The notes under the pieces were generated by a model. That model did not search any database. It was not told the origin of the DNA and worked only from the letters and a program-made list of their open reading frames with translations. This document shows positions 8,018-15,779 of a DNA stretch of 40,092 nucleotides, piece by piece (position 1 is the first letter of the stretch; each line of letters begins with the position of its first letter). Location: the NCBI GenBank assembly GCA_905234015.1, contig CAJOFK010000027.1, positions 1-40,092 on the forward strand, written 5' to 3'. Source of the stretch: an uncultured Ruminococcus sp. (GTDB lineage Bacteria; Bacillota; Clostridia; Oscillospirales; Acutalibacteraceae). The position numbers and the translations under genes were made by a program.

Positions 8018-9781
8018 TTACTGACGGTTTTCCTTAAGTCGTCTGAGTTGTTCCTGAATATCCTCGATAGACGCGCTGTCCATATCCGAGGTTTTTTGAT
8101 TATAATATTCTTCCTTAAGTACATTAACATTCTCAGCTAAGGTTTTTTCGTTAGCCATCCGCGAAAATTCGGAATTTGCTATCTGATATATCTTAGCCGT
8201 CTCATCGGGAGTGAAATCCCCCGAAACGGAACTTAAGGCGTCCTCACCATTTTTAATTCTGTTAGAGAAATATACGAACAGTTTACGGTTAAAATCGGTC
8301 TGAAACTCGCTTTCGTCAATCATTGAGAGAACGTCGGAAAGCTTGTCCTGATTTTTTAATAAATAAGCTAATATGCCTTCCTCGGCTATAGCCGCGCGGG
8401 GCTTTTTATAGCGGTCAGAATTTATCTTATCTTCCCTGCCGCTGAGCTTCGTGCGCATAGCCCTGAACTCATCGCGGCTTCTTTCGCGGTTTCGTTTCCT
8501 GCCGGCTTTTTTAAGCTGATGTTTTACCGCGTCGGGCGAAACTCCGATTTCCTTAGAGATTTTAGAAACGTAAACATCCTGCTCAATCTCGTTGTCGAGA
8601 GTCGCGAGTATACCTACAACCTCGTTGAGATACCCGACCTTACCCTCGGGAATTTCAAGATTATACCTGCCTTTTAATTTACCTAAACGGTACTCGATAT
8701 CGTTTCCGCTCGACTCAATTACGTTTTTAAAGGCGTTGTGAGCGTTTTCACCCTTGTTTCTGAGAAATTCATCGGGATCCTTACCCTCGGGAATGGTGAT
8801 AACCTTAATTAACAGCCCCGCATTTCTCAAAAAGCCTATTGCTCTCGCGGTAGCCTTCTGACCGGCATCATCGGAGTCGTAGCAGATAATTACCTCATCT
8901 GCATACCGCTTCATAAGAAGCGCCTGCTCCTGAGTGAGCGCCGTTCCGAGAGTAGCTACGGCGTTAGTAAAGCCCGCCTGATTAAGCGCTATAACGTCCA
9001 TATAACCCTCGCAGAGTATCAGCGTTCTCTCCCCGGAGTTTTTCGCGTTATTAAGGGAAAAGAGATTCGCGCTCTTTTTAAACACGGGGGTGTCGGAGGT
9101 ATTTAGGTACTTAGGCTTAGCGTCGGTAAGAATACGTCCGCCGAAGGCGATTACATTGCCGCGCAAGTCGATTATCGGGAACATCACCCTGTCGTAAAAG
9201 CGGTCGGAAATACTTCCGTTTTTATTCTGGTAAGCGAGGTTTGCGCTTACAATTTCACTGTTTTTAAAGCCGAGCGATTTAAGGTGCTTAACGAGCGAGT
9301 CACGGCTCGCGTCGGCATATCCGAGCCCGAAGTGGCGGATTGTCCGCTGAGAAAGCGCCCGCCTGTGAAAATAATCGAGACCGACTGCGCCCGCTTTACT
9401 GTTGAGCTGACTGTGGAAAAACCTCGCCGCTTCGCGGTTAGCCTCAAAAATCCGCTTTCTTAAAGCGCTCATAGAGTCGTCGAAGCTTTCCTCCGGCATA
9501 TCGAGTCCGGCGCGCTGAGCTAAAAACTTTACCGCATCGATATAATCGAGGTTTTCAATCTTCATAATGAAGGTAATTACGTCGCCGCCTACTCCGCAGC
9601 CGAAGCAGTAAAACGAGCCGTTTTCCGTATAAATATTAAAAGAGGGAGTTTTTTCGCCGTGGAAGGGACAAAGCCCGACCATATTTCTGCCACGGCGTTT
9701 AAGGCTTACATAGGATGAAGCAACCTCGGTCATATCGTTACGAAGCTTCAACTCCTGTAAGAATCCGTCCGGCAACGGCAT
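8018..9781 (-). CDS. dnaG: DNA primase
   Basis: It makes RNA primers at the replication fork. The start is set at 9781 because AGGAGGTGA sits 4-6 nt upstream; an open frame extends 19 codons further but without a comparable site and without primase homology. In 587-aa numbering the CHC2 zinc ribbon has C38, H41, C59 and C62, the catalytic core runs to about residue 320, and the TOPRIM centre has E258 (CEGYMD) and D302/D304 (YDSDDAG). The C-terminal part (about 420-587) is the variable helicase-binding region. It is transcribed ahead of rpoD, 30 bp apart. Confidence 0.97.
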   Translation of the reverse strand: MPLPDGFLQELKLRNDMTEVASSYVSLKRRGRNMVGLCPFHGEKTPSFNIYTENGSFYCFGCGVGGDVITFIMKIENLDYIDAVKFLAQRAGLDMPEESFDDSMSALRKRIFEANREAARFFHSQLNSKAGAVGLDYFHRRALSQRTIRHFGLGYADASRDSLVKHLKSLGFKNSEIVSANLAYQNKNGSISDRFYDRVMFPIIDLRGNVIAFGGRILTDAKPKYLNTSDTPVFKKSANLFSLNNAKNSGERTLILCEGYMDVIALNQAGFTNAVATLGTALTQEQALLMKRYADEVIICYDSDDAGQKATARAIGFLRNAGLLIKVITIPEGKDPDEFLRNKGENAHNAFKNVIESSGNDIEYRLGKLKGRYNLEIPEGKVGYLNEVVGILATLDNEIEQDVYVSKISKEIGVSPDAVKHQLKKAGRKRNRERSRDEFRAMRTKLSGREDKINSDRYKKPRAAIAEEGILAYLLKNQDKLSDVLSMIDESEFQTDFNRKLFVYFSNRIKNGEDALSSVSGDFTPDETAKIYQIANSEFSRMANEKTLAENVNVLKEEYYNQKTSDMDSASIEDIQEQLRRLKENRQ

Positions 9782-9925
9782 AAACTCACCTCCTGTTTTC
9801 AATTTATTAAAAGAGTCAGGATTAAAAAGCGAACGCAAAACCTGCGCCCCGGCCTAATCCCCGAATCCTACATTAATAAGTACGAATAAAAAATAAAAAT
9901 TCCTAAAAATTTTTAAAATAATACT

Positions 9926-10555
9926 TTATTCGCCGATTTCGCAGTACTTTTCACCCTTTACATCAATTTCCGTATCGCCGCTGGTAGCGTCAAGCACATT
10001 CTTTTTAAGCGCTTCGAGCAAATCAAGCGGAATATGAAAAGCAAGCTTTACGGTATCGGCAAAGACGGTATCGTCAACAACTCCCCCGCCGTTTAAAACG
10101 AGGGTATTAAGCTTACCGTACCGCTCATACGAACAGCATATTTCGCACTCGGCGCAAACGCTCATAGTCACTATTCCCGAGGCCTCGAGAGCAATTTTAG
10201 CGCCCTGAGAATACGCGCGCACCAAACCTCCGGTGCCGAGCAGAACTCCGCCGAAGTATCTCGTTACAACCACAACAGCGTCGCATACTCCGGATTTAGT
10301 AAGCACATCAAGCATAGGCACGCCGGCAGTACCCTGAGGCTCGCCGTCGTCGCTGTAGCGCTTAACGCCGCCCTCCCTGAGCACATAGGCGTAGCAGTTA
10401 TGGCGCGCGTCCCAATGCTCTTTTTTTATTTTATTTATGAACTCCTGAGCCTCTTCCTCGGTTTTAACAGGCTTAGCGTAGCCGATAAACCGCGAACGCT
10501 TTTCAACGAACTCATCACTCGAGGAGGTTTTTATCGTTTTATAACTGTCACTCAT
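9926..10555 (-). CDS. YigZ/IMPACT (UPF0029) family protein
   Basis: This 209-aa protein belongs to the YigZ/IMPACT family. The N-terminal UPF0029 domain (about 13-125) carries the family hallmarks SDDGEPQGTAGVP (68-80) and VTRYFGGVLLGTGGLVRAY (97-115). The C-terminal part (about 140-195) matches the position of the ferredoxin-like DUF1949 domain. The biochemical role in bacteria is not settled; eukaryotic IMPACT acts on translational control through GCN1/GCN2. No good ribosome site is visible before the ATG. It stands alone, with the tandem repeat region upstream and dnaG downstream. Confidence 0.93.
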   Translation of the reverse strand: MSDSYKTIKTSSSDEFVEKRSRFIGYAKPVKTEEEAQEFINKIKKEHWDARHNCYAYVLREGGVKRYSDDGEPQGTAGVPMLDVLTKSGVCDAVVVVTRYFGGVLLGTGGLVRAYSQGAKIALEASGIVTMSVCAECEICCSYERYGKLNTLVLNGGGVVDDTVFADTVKLAFHIPLDLLEALKKNVLDATSGDTEIDVKGEKYCEIGE

Positions 10556-10666
10556 AATAACAACTCGGTTTAATAAATCATTTCCATGTAAAAACGCCGC
10601 ATTTATAATTCTATATCAGAATTATAAATCATCTCACATACAAAGTAGAGAAAAAAAGACGGCAGC

Positions 10667-10736
10667 AAAAAGCGTACGCACATCGTGCACAGCTTTTTCA
10701 GTCATTGCTCGTGCGCGTTAAACGCGCAACTGAGCA
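10667..10736. other. Two-hairpin structured element, copy 1
   Basis: Hairpin 1 pairs AAAAAGC (10667-10673) with GCTTTTT (10692-10698). Hairpin 2 pairs TGCTC (10706-10710) with GAGCA (10732-10736) and, past an asymmetric bulge, TGCGC (10712-10716) with GCGCA (10724-10728). The same architecture with different bases is found at 18659-18729. It may be a structured RNA or a palindromic dispersed repeat; the strand is undecided. Confidence 0.55.
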
Positions 10737-10836
10737 GACAATATAAATTGATTCTCTGTAGAAACGCCGCTTTTATAATTCTATATCAGAATTATGAATC
10801 ATCTCACATACAAAGTAGAGAAAAAAAGACGGCAGC

Positions 10837-10906
10837 AAAAAGCGTACGCACATCGTGCACAGCTTTTTCAGTCATTGCTCGTGCGCGTTAAATGCGCAAC
10901 TGAGCA
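10837..10906. other. Two-hairpin structured element, copy 2
   Basis: This is a copy of the 10667 element, displaced exactly 170 bp. It differs by a C-to-T change in the apical loop of hairpin 2 (GTTAAAC to GTTAAAT), which converts one inner pair to a possible G-U. All stem bases are otherwise retained. Confidence 0.55.
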
Positions 10907-10990
10907 GACAATATAAATTGATTCTCTGTAGAAATGCCGCGCTTATAATTCTATATGAGAACTATAAATCGCCTTGCATATTATGTAGAG

Positions 10991-11020
10991 AAAAAAAGAC
11001 GGCAGTCCGTGCCGTCTTTT
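10991..11020 (-). terminator. rpmE terminator
   Basis: AAAAGACGGCA (10994-11004) and TGCCGTCTTTT (11010-11020) make an 11-bp stem with a 5-nt loop. On the minus strand the stem runs into seven Ts, a strong intrinsic terminator for rpmE. The left half of this stem is repeated in the two upstream 170-bp units without its partner. Confidence 0.88.
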
Positions 11021-11051
11021 GTCTTTTCTTGTCTTTTTAATCAAGTCAATA

Positions 11052-11252
11052 TTATTCCATATTGAAACGCTTTTTAAATCTGTCAACACGTCCGCCTGTA
11101 TCAACTAACTTCTGCTTTCCGGTAAAGAACGGATGACATTTTGAACAAACTTCAACACGGATGTCCTTCTTAGTTGAACCGGTCTCGATTACGTTACCGC
11201 AAGCGCATCTGATAGTAGTCTGCTCATACTTGGGATGGATTCCATTTTTCAT
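11052..11252 (-). CDS. rpmE: 50S ribosomal protein L31
   Basis: The 66-aa protein begins MKNGIHPKY, the usual L31 start, with a GAGGTGA ribosome site 5 nt upstream; the longer open frame to 11282 lacks such a site. C16, C18, C36 and C39 form the zinc ribbon, so this is the zinc-binding (C+) form of L31, a component of the large ribosomal subunit. It is a single-gene unit with its own promoter (11295-11323) and terminator (10991-11020). Confidence 0.97.
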   Translation of the reverse strand: MKNGIHPKYEQTTIRCACGNVIETGSTKKDIRVEVCSKCHPFFTGKQKLVDTGGRVDRFKKRFNME

Positions 11253-11294
11253 TTTATTCACCTCATTCGGGATATAATTCATTGCAACAGTAGA

Positions 11295-11323
11295 ATTATA
11301 CTATAGTTTCCTGCAAAATGCAA
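11295..11323 (-). promoter_or_regulatory. rpmE promoter
   Basis: On the minus strand TTGCAT (11318-11323), a 17-bp spacer and TATAAT (11295-11300) form a near-consensus sigma-A promoter about 40 bp upstream of the L31 start codon. Confidence 0.8.
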
Positions 11324-11397
11324 GTCTTTTTCTCTTATTTTTTTCTTTTTTCAATGCTTTTCTTATTTACGGCAGATAATTTCAGGCGGCTTTCGGG

Positions 11398-12228
11398 TTA
11401 TTTTCTGCTTTCAACATAATAGCTGTATTCGTTAAGGCACATATTAAGGCTCTGCATAACCTCGGCGTTTTCCTCACCGACATATCGGTAGGACTTAAAA
11501 TTAGCGTTCATCGAGGTTACGTCCTCCTTATCGTCAGGATAACGGAGCACAAAGCCGTAGTCCTTAGCGTTCTTATCGAGCCAAGCCGACGCCTTAGAGT
11601 TTTTGAACTTGCCCTTTTCCTTACTTCTGAAGCTCACCATAAGTCCGGTCTGGAACTCGCTTCTGCCCGCCTGCGGAATAATAAGGTTGGTTTTAGCCTG
11701 AGCCTTAACCTCGGAGAGTCCTTCTTCTTTTATATAGCGCTTATACTCGGCTTCGTAGAGCTTTTTCTGCTCGTCGTAGCTGACGTAGGCGTACTTAACG
11801 TAAAGGCTTATACCTTCTTTCTCAGCGGCAGCAAGCAGTTTATCGAGGCTCTTTTCCGCTAAGGGGTTGAGCTTATAGGTGCCCTTATCTACTAAATCAG
11901 GCACGTAGGTTTTTTCAAGGGGCGTAGTTTTATTTACAACTCGGAGAAGCTCATCGTCGTGATTTTCTTCTTCCACGGTAAAGGAGGAGGAATTTTCCCT
12001 TACGGAGCTGTTTATAAAGAAATGCACTCCGGTAATAATTCCGCCGGCGACAATTCCGACAATCAGAACGGCTACGAGAATCCTAAGCAGATTGAGCTTC
12101 AGATTAGACGAACCTAAGCCGCCCGAGGATTTCGGATAAACCGCGCTTTTATATTTCCTTTTTTTAGGAGGCTTGAACTTAAAGGTCATACCTCTCCTGC
12201 CCCTGCTGTAATGGGAACGTTTATACAT
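11398..12228 (-). CDS. VanY-like (peptidase M15B) protein lacking its zinc ligands
   Basis: It resembles VanY/DacB-type D-Ala-D-Ala carboxypeptidases in fold motifs but probably not in activity. A basic cytoplasmic start is followed by one transmembrane helix (about 46-72), and an extracellular domain (about 105-276). The region YVSYDEQKKLYEAEY aligns with the usual YRSYxxQxxLY block, and YGFVLRYP (224-231) and YRYVG (247-251) are intact. The zinc motif SxHxxGxAxD is instead SEFQTGLMVSF (190-200), placing F192 and S199 where His and Asp belong, and the usual EPWHxRYVG is NFKSYRYVG, placing S246 at the second His. A structural or regulatory wall-binding role is inferred. It starts 4 bp after the thrS stop with an AAGGAG site inside thrS; an internal ATG at residue 14 with a close GGAGAGG is an alternative start. 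Confidence 0.8.
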   Translation of the reverse strand: MYKRSHYSRGRRGMTFKFKPPKKRKYKSAVYPKSSGGLGSSNLKLNLLRILVAVLIVGIVAGGIITGVHFFINSSVRENSSSFTVEEENHDDELLRVVNKTTPLEKTYVPDLVDKGTYKLNPLAEKSLDKLLAAAEKEGISLYVKYAYVSYDEQKKLYEAEYKRYIKEEGLSEVKAQAKTNLIIPQAGRSEFQTGLMVSFRSKEKGKFKNSKASAWLDKNAKDYGFVLRYPDDKEDVTSMNANFKSYRYVGEENAEVMQSLNMCLNEYSYYVESRK

Positions 12229-12232
12229 AGGA

Positions 12233-14176
12233 TTATTTTATCTCCTTAGTTTCAATTTCTTTCTTCGCCATAGCAATAAAGTCGGAAAGCGGCATTGAGC
12301 CTAGGTCTCCGTCCTTTCTGTGGCGGACTGATACGGCGTTGTTTTCGATATCCTTATCGCCGACTACGAACATATAGGGAACCTTCTGAAGCTGAGCCTC
12401 ACGGATTTTATAACCGATTTTCTCGCTTCGGTCGTCGATTTCAACGCGCATACCCTCAGCCTCTAAAGCCTTTTTAATATCGTAAGCGTAATCGAAGTGA
12501 CGGTCGGCAATCGGTAAAATCTTAACCTGAGTCGGAGCAAGCCACATCGGGAACGCGCCCGCGTACTTCTCGATAAGAAGCGCTAAGGTTCTCTCGTAGC
12601 AGCCAATGGAGGTACGGTGGATGATATAAGGATTCTTCTTTTTACCGTCCTTATCAACATATTCCATACCGAATTTCTCGGCTATCATACCGTCAATCTG
12701 AATTGTAATAAGGGTATCTTCCTTACCGTAAACATTCTTTATCTGAATATCGAGCTTAGGTCCGTAGAACGCCGCCTCGCCGATACCGATTTCGTAAGGA
12801 ACCTCGAGATGGTCAAGAATTCTTCCCATCATATTCTGAATAGTATTCCACTCTTCCTCAGTTCCGATATATTTTTCCCTGTCATCGGGATCCCACTGGG
12901 AGAAGCGATAACTTACGTCCTCGTAGAGTCCGACAGTCTTCAGCATAAAGATAGCAAGCTCAAGACAGTTTTTGAACTCGTCCTCAAGCTGCTCGGGGGT
13001 ACACATAAGGTGTCCCTCGGAGATTGTGAACTGACGTACACGGATAAGTCCGTGCATTTCACCCGAAGCCTCGTTGCGGAAAAGCGTTGAGGTCTCGTTA
13101 TATCTCAGCGGTAAATCACGGTAGGAGCGCTGACGGTTGAGGTAAGCCTGATACTGGAACGGACAGGTCATCGGACGAAGCGCAAATACCTCGTCGTCCT
13201 TTTCCTCGTCGCCGAGTACGAACATACCCTCCTTATAATGGCCCCAGTGGCCGCTGATTTTATATAAATCGGACTTAGCCATAAACGGAGTTTTAGTTAA
13301 AAGCCAGCCGCGCTTCTGCTCCTCATCCTCAACAAAACGCTGGAGAAGCTGAATAACTCTCGCGCCCTTCGGAAGAAGAATCGGGAGCCCCTGGCCGATA
13401 ACCTCGCTTGTAGTAAAGAGCTCAAGCTCACGACCGAGCTTATTATGGTCGCGCTTTTTAGCCTCCTCCATCATTGTGAGGTGCTCCTCGAGCATTGAAG
13501 CCTTCGGGAAAGCTACGCCGTATACACGGCACAGCTGAGCGTTTTTAGCGTCGCCGCGCCAGTAAGCGCCTGTTGTAGCGGTTAAGGCTATCGCCTTAAT
13601 TGCGCTTACGTCCATAAGGTGAGGGCCTGCGCAGAGATCGGTGAAATCGTCCTGCTTATAGAAGCTGATTTTCTCACCCTTATCGCTGTGCTCCCTGCAG
13701 AGCTCAACCTTATACGGCTCGTTCATATCCTCTAAGAGCTTAACCGCCTCGTCGGGTTCGAGCTCAAATTTCTCGAGCGCGATTTTAGACTTTACAATCT
13801 TCTTCATCTCGGCGGTAATTTTATCAAGGTCCTCAGAAGAAAACGGTTTTTCAACATCAAAATCATAATAGAAGCCTGAATCTACAGCGGGACCTATAGC
13901 GAGCTTAGCCCCGGGATAAAGGCGCTTAACCGCCTGAGCGAGAACATGAGAGGCTGTATGCCAGAACGCCTTTTTACCGTTTACGTCGTCAAAGGTGAGA
14001 AGCTCAACCTTACAGTCCTTGGTTACGGGAGTTCTGAGGTCGCATACCTCGCCGTCAATTTTAGCGGCGCATACGGACTTATAAAGTCCCATTCCGATTG
14101 ATTTCGCAATCTCGGCGGGAGTAATATTCTCCTCGTACTGATTAACAACTCCGCCTTTTAATTCAACATTTACCAT
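12233..14176 (-). CDS. thrS: Threonyl-tRNA synthetase
   Basis: It charges tRNA-Thr with threonine. The start is placed at 14176 (MVNVELKGG), with AAGGAG 8 nt upstream; the open frame running 24 codons further is the T-box terminator read through. The order is an N-terminal TGS domain (about 1-62), an editing domain with the HTASH motif, a class II catalytic core and a C-terminal anticodon-binding domain. Zinc ligands of the core can be placed at the Cys of MTCPFQ, the His of SEGHLMC and the His of IIHRTSIGCYER. The usual CPxH of the first motif is CPFQ, a variant not affecting the zinc Cys. It is controlled by the T-box leader upstream and likely co-transcribed with the VanY-like gene. Confidence 0.97.
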   Translation of the reverse strand: MVNVELKGGVVNQYEENITPAEIAKSIGMGLYKSVCAAKIDGEVCDLRTPVTKDCKVELLTFDDVNGKKAFWHTASHVLAQAVKRLYPGAKLAIGPAVDSGFYYDFDVEKPFSSEDLDKITAEMKKIVKSKIALEKFELEPDEAVKLLEDMNEPYKVELCREHSDKGEKISFYKQDDFTDLCAGPHLMDVSAIKAIALTATTGAYWRGDAKNAQLCRVYGVAFPKASMLEEHLTMMEEAKKRDHNKLGRELELFTTSEVIGQGLPILLPKGARVIQLLQRFVEDEEQKRGWLLTKTPFMAKSDLYKISGHWGHYKEGMFVLGDEEKDDEVFALRPMTCPFQYQAYLNRQRSYRDLPLRYNETSTLFRNEASGEMHGLIRVRQFTISEGHLMCTPEQLEDEFKNCLELAIFMLKTVGLYEDVSYRFSQWDPDDREKYIGTEEEWNTIQNMMGRILDHLEVPYEIGIGEAAFYGPKLDIQIKNVYGKEDTLITIQIDGMIAEKFGMEYVDKDGKKKNPYIIHRTSIGCYERTLALLIEKYAGAFPMWLAPTQVKILPIADRHFDYAYDIKKALEAEGMRVEIDDRSEKIGYKIREAQLQKVPYMFVVGDKDIENNAVSVRHRKDGDLGSMPLSDFIAMAKKEIETKEIK

Positions 14177-14199
14177 AGTGATTACTCCTTGCTTTAAAA

Positions 14200-14428
14200 T
14201 AGAAAGCCCCAATATTCCTTTAAGGAATATTGGGGCGATAGCTTTCACATCGCGGTTCCACCCAACTTCGGTATAAAACCCTCAACTGCCTTTAACGGAG
14301 CTGCCCGCCGCGCCATTTCCTGCACGGAGCTCAGAGGCGGTAACAAAAGACTGCTTTTACGCGCTTGCACCGACCGCGCGCTCTCTTGAAAAGCACATTC
14401 TCTTATCGTGTCCTCATCAAAGCTTAGG
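14200..14428 (-). ncRNA. T-box riboswitch leader of thrS
   Basis: The minus strand carries the T-box core GGGTGGAACCGCG (14251-14263), which pairs with the acceptor end of uncharged tRNA. It is followed by an intrinsic terminator whose arms are GCCCCAATATTCC and its complement (14206-14236), ending in TTTCTATTTT. Upstream are a stem I region with GGTGCAAGCG and a specifier region in which ACC (14339-14341, a Thr codon) precedes CCTCTGAGC. Uncharged tRNA-Thr should stabilise the antiterminator and allow thrS transcription. The T-box identity is clear; the exact specifier position is inferred. Confidence 0.92.
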
Positions 14429-14431
14429 ATA

Positions 14432-14460
14432 AGTATAATACTGAATTTTTAAAATGTCAA
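14432..14460 (-). promoter_or_regulatory. Promoter of the thrS T-box transcript
   Basis: On the minus strand a perfect TTGACA (14455-14460), a 17-bp spacer and TATACT (14432-14437) predict a start near 14425, just ahead of T-box stem I. Confidence 0.88.
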
Positions 14461-14469
14461 TACACTTTT

Positions 14470-15666
14470 TTAACTATTTATATCTTCAATTAATTTATCG
14501 ATTTTTTCCATATCTACGTCGCTTACGGGAGCGTCGGCGTGGAACTCTCGGGCTTCCTCGTTAGAAGCCACAACGCCCTCCTCAAAGTTCTCGACCTTAT
14601 CCTTTTCAACAAGAATAGCGTCGTCATCGCCCTCAGCCTCGGGAGCGACAACAAGATCCTCGGCGTCGCTTTTATCGCCGTAGCCGTACTCGTAGTCATA
14701 GTCCTCGGTATATTCCTCGTCAGCGGCGGTAACGTAGTTCTCGGACTCAACCGAGCCGTACGAATAATCGTAATCGTAATCGCCGGTCTGCTCCTCGGGA
14801 GCAACAACGGTATTATCCTGGAACGCTCCGTAAACTCTCTGCTCCTCGTCGAAATCGTCAAGGTCGTACTTTAAGAGCTGCTCATCTGAGGAATAGTTCT
14901 TTTTCGAAATCTCAAGGTTGAAGAAAACGATATAAAGTCCCATAGCGAAGAACGCGAAGGAAATAACGTTTTCGGAATAATCGAGACCGTTATAAATAAT
15001 CGAGAAGATGTTATAAACTCCGGAAGCGATACCGATAGCCGCAAGCGGGAAGCCGTATAAAAACAGCGACTTAACGGGATTTTTACCCTTAACCGTAGCT
15101 ATTACCATACCGAGCTTAAACAGGAAAATCATCGCGAAGGCGTAGCAGAAAAGCCTGAGCGGATTTATCGAGTAAATCGACATTGTGCGGTTATTCAAGA
15201 ATTCGTTGATAAGAATCAAGCCGCCCCAAACCGGCATAGTAAGGAAAAGCGCGCCCATTCTCGGCAGGAAGTTTCTTCCCTGCAAATGCGCAAGGGCAAT
15301 TATAACCATACAAATCGACGTCAGCATTCCGAATACGGTCATAGCGAGAGTAAACAGGTCGCTGCTTCCGTTCTGAAGCGCAAGAATCAGCGTCAGCGCC
15401 GATTTAGACGCAATCATTGCCGCCGATATCACTGCGAATACCGCGGCAGGAATATTCTTTGAAAGAATATACACCGGTGAGGTTTTCTTATCTATCGCGA
15501 CAAAAACGATATTTACGGCGAACATCGCGAGCACAAGCCCCACAACTATATAAGACGCAAAATTATCGTCAGCGCTGAAACCCACCGAATAAATCTGCAT
15601 AACCTTTACCGCCACTGCCGCCAAAGCAAGCGGGATAAAAGATATCCAACATAATTTAGATTTCAT
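14470..15666 (-). CDS. Eight-helix membrane protein with a long acidic cytosolic tail
   Basis: No family was recognised. The 398-aa protein has about eight hydrophobic helices in residues 7-250 (roughly 7-27, 39-58, 71-90, 103-126, 135-155, 170-191, 200-222, 232-250). A tail of about 145 residues follows, dense in Asp, Glu and Tyr (for example GDYDYDYSYG and YTEDYDYEYGYGD), likely disordered. The helix count and short basic loops suggest the tail is cytoplasmic. The gene has its own consensus promoter (15714-15742) with an inverted repeat over the start region, and no clear terminator before the thrS promoter. The ribosome site is weak (GAAAGAAAG). Confidence 0.8.
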   Translation of the reverse strand: MKSKLCWISFIPLALAAVAVKVMQIYSVGFSADDNFASYIVVGLVLAMFAVNIVFVAIDKKTSPVYILSKNIPAAVFAVISAAMIASKSALTLILALQNGSSDLFTLAMTVFGMLTSICMVIIALAHLQGRNFLPRMGALFLTMPVWGGLILINEFLNNRTMSIYSINPLRLFCYAFAMIFLFKLGMVIATVKGKNPVKSLFLYGFPLAAIGIASGVYNIFSIIYNGLDYSENVISFAFFAMGLYIVFFNLEISKKNYSSDEQLLKYDLDDFDEEQRVYGAFQDNTVVAPEEQTGDYDYDYSYGSVESENYVTAADEEYTEDYDYEYGYGDKSDAEDLVVAPEAEGDDDAILVEKDKVENFEEGVVASNEEAREFHADAPVSDVDMEKIDKLIEDINS

Positions 15667-15686
15667 ATTTTACACTGCTTTCTTTC

Positions 15687-15715
15687 ATATATTATGTAAA
15701 GCGAACATAATATAT
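15687..15715. promoter_or_regulatory. Perfect 11-bp inverted repeat over the transcription start (possible operator)
   Basis: ATATATTATGT (15687-15697) and ACATAATATAT (15705-15715) are exact inverse complements around a 7-nt centre. The right arm touches the -10 box of the membrane-protein promoter and the left arm covers the early transcript. This is the position of a repressor operator; a 5' mRNA hairpin is the alternative. Confidence 0.5.
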
Positions 15716-15742
15716 TTTAAGACAAACCGTCCCTTATGTCAA
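15714..15742 (-). promoter_or_regulatory. Promoter of the membrane-protein gene
   Basis: On the minus strand TTGACA (15737-15742), a 17-bp spacer and TAAAAT (15714-15719) match the sigma-A consensus closely. Confidence 0.82.
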
Positions 15743-15779
15743 GAAATAAAATAAAAAAGCTGAGGATTAGAGTGAGAAT

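Larger units (their letters stand above)
10588..11005. repeat. 170-bp direct tandem repeat, two full copies and a partial third
   Basis: Units start at about 10588, 10758 and 10928 with a constant 170-bp period. Units 1 and 2 are nearly identical; unit 3 matches for about 78 bp and then becomes the rpmE terminator at 11005. Each unit holds an AT palindrome (TATAATTCT against AGAATTATA), the sequence GAGAAAAAAAGACGGCAG, and, in units 1 and 2, a two-hairpin structured element. The short open frames through the region are near copies of each other and have no ribosome sites, so the region is judged non-coding. It fills the space between yigZ and rpmE. Confidence 0.9.

Noticed and set aside
9782..9838. 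N-terminal extension of DnaG
   Set aside because: AGGAGGTGA is located within the extension and directs the start at 9781, where primase homology begins.
10685..11040. Two near-identical open frames of 60-70 codons (10685-10891 and 10855-11040)
   Set aside because: They run through the 170-bp tandem repeat, have no ribosome site, and their similarity is explained by the repeat. The palindromic structure accounts better for the sequence.
14177..14248. N-terminal extension of ThrS
   Set aside because: The frame passes through the T-box terminator. A good AAGGAG site and the normal family start place the ATG at 14176.
14523..14874. Open frames of about 110 codons on both strands opposite the acidic tail of the membrane protein
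   Set aside because: They are shadows of the Asp/Glu/Tyr-rich repetitive codons. They have low-complexity products and no ribosome sites.
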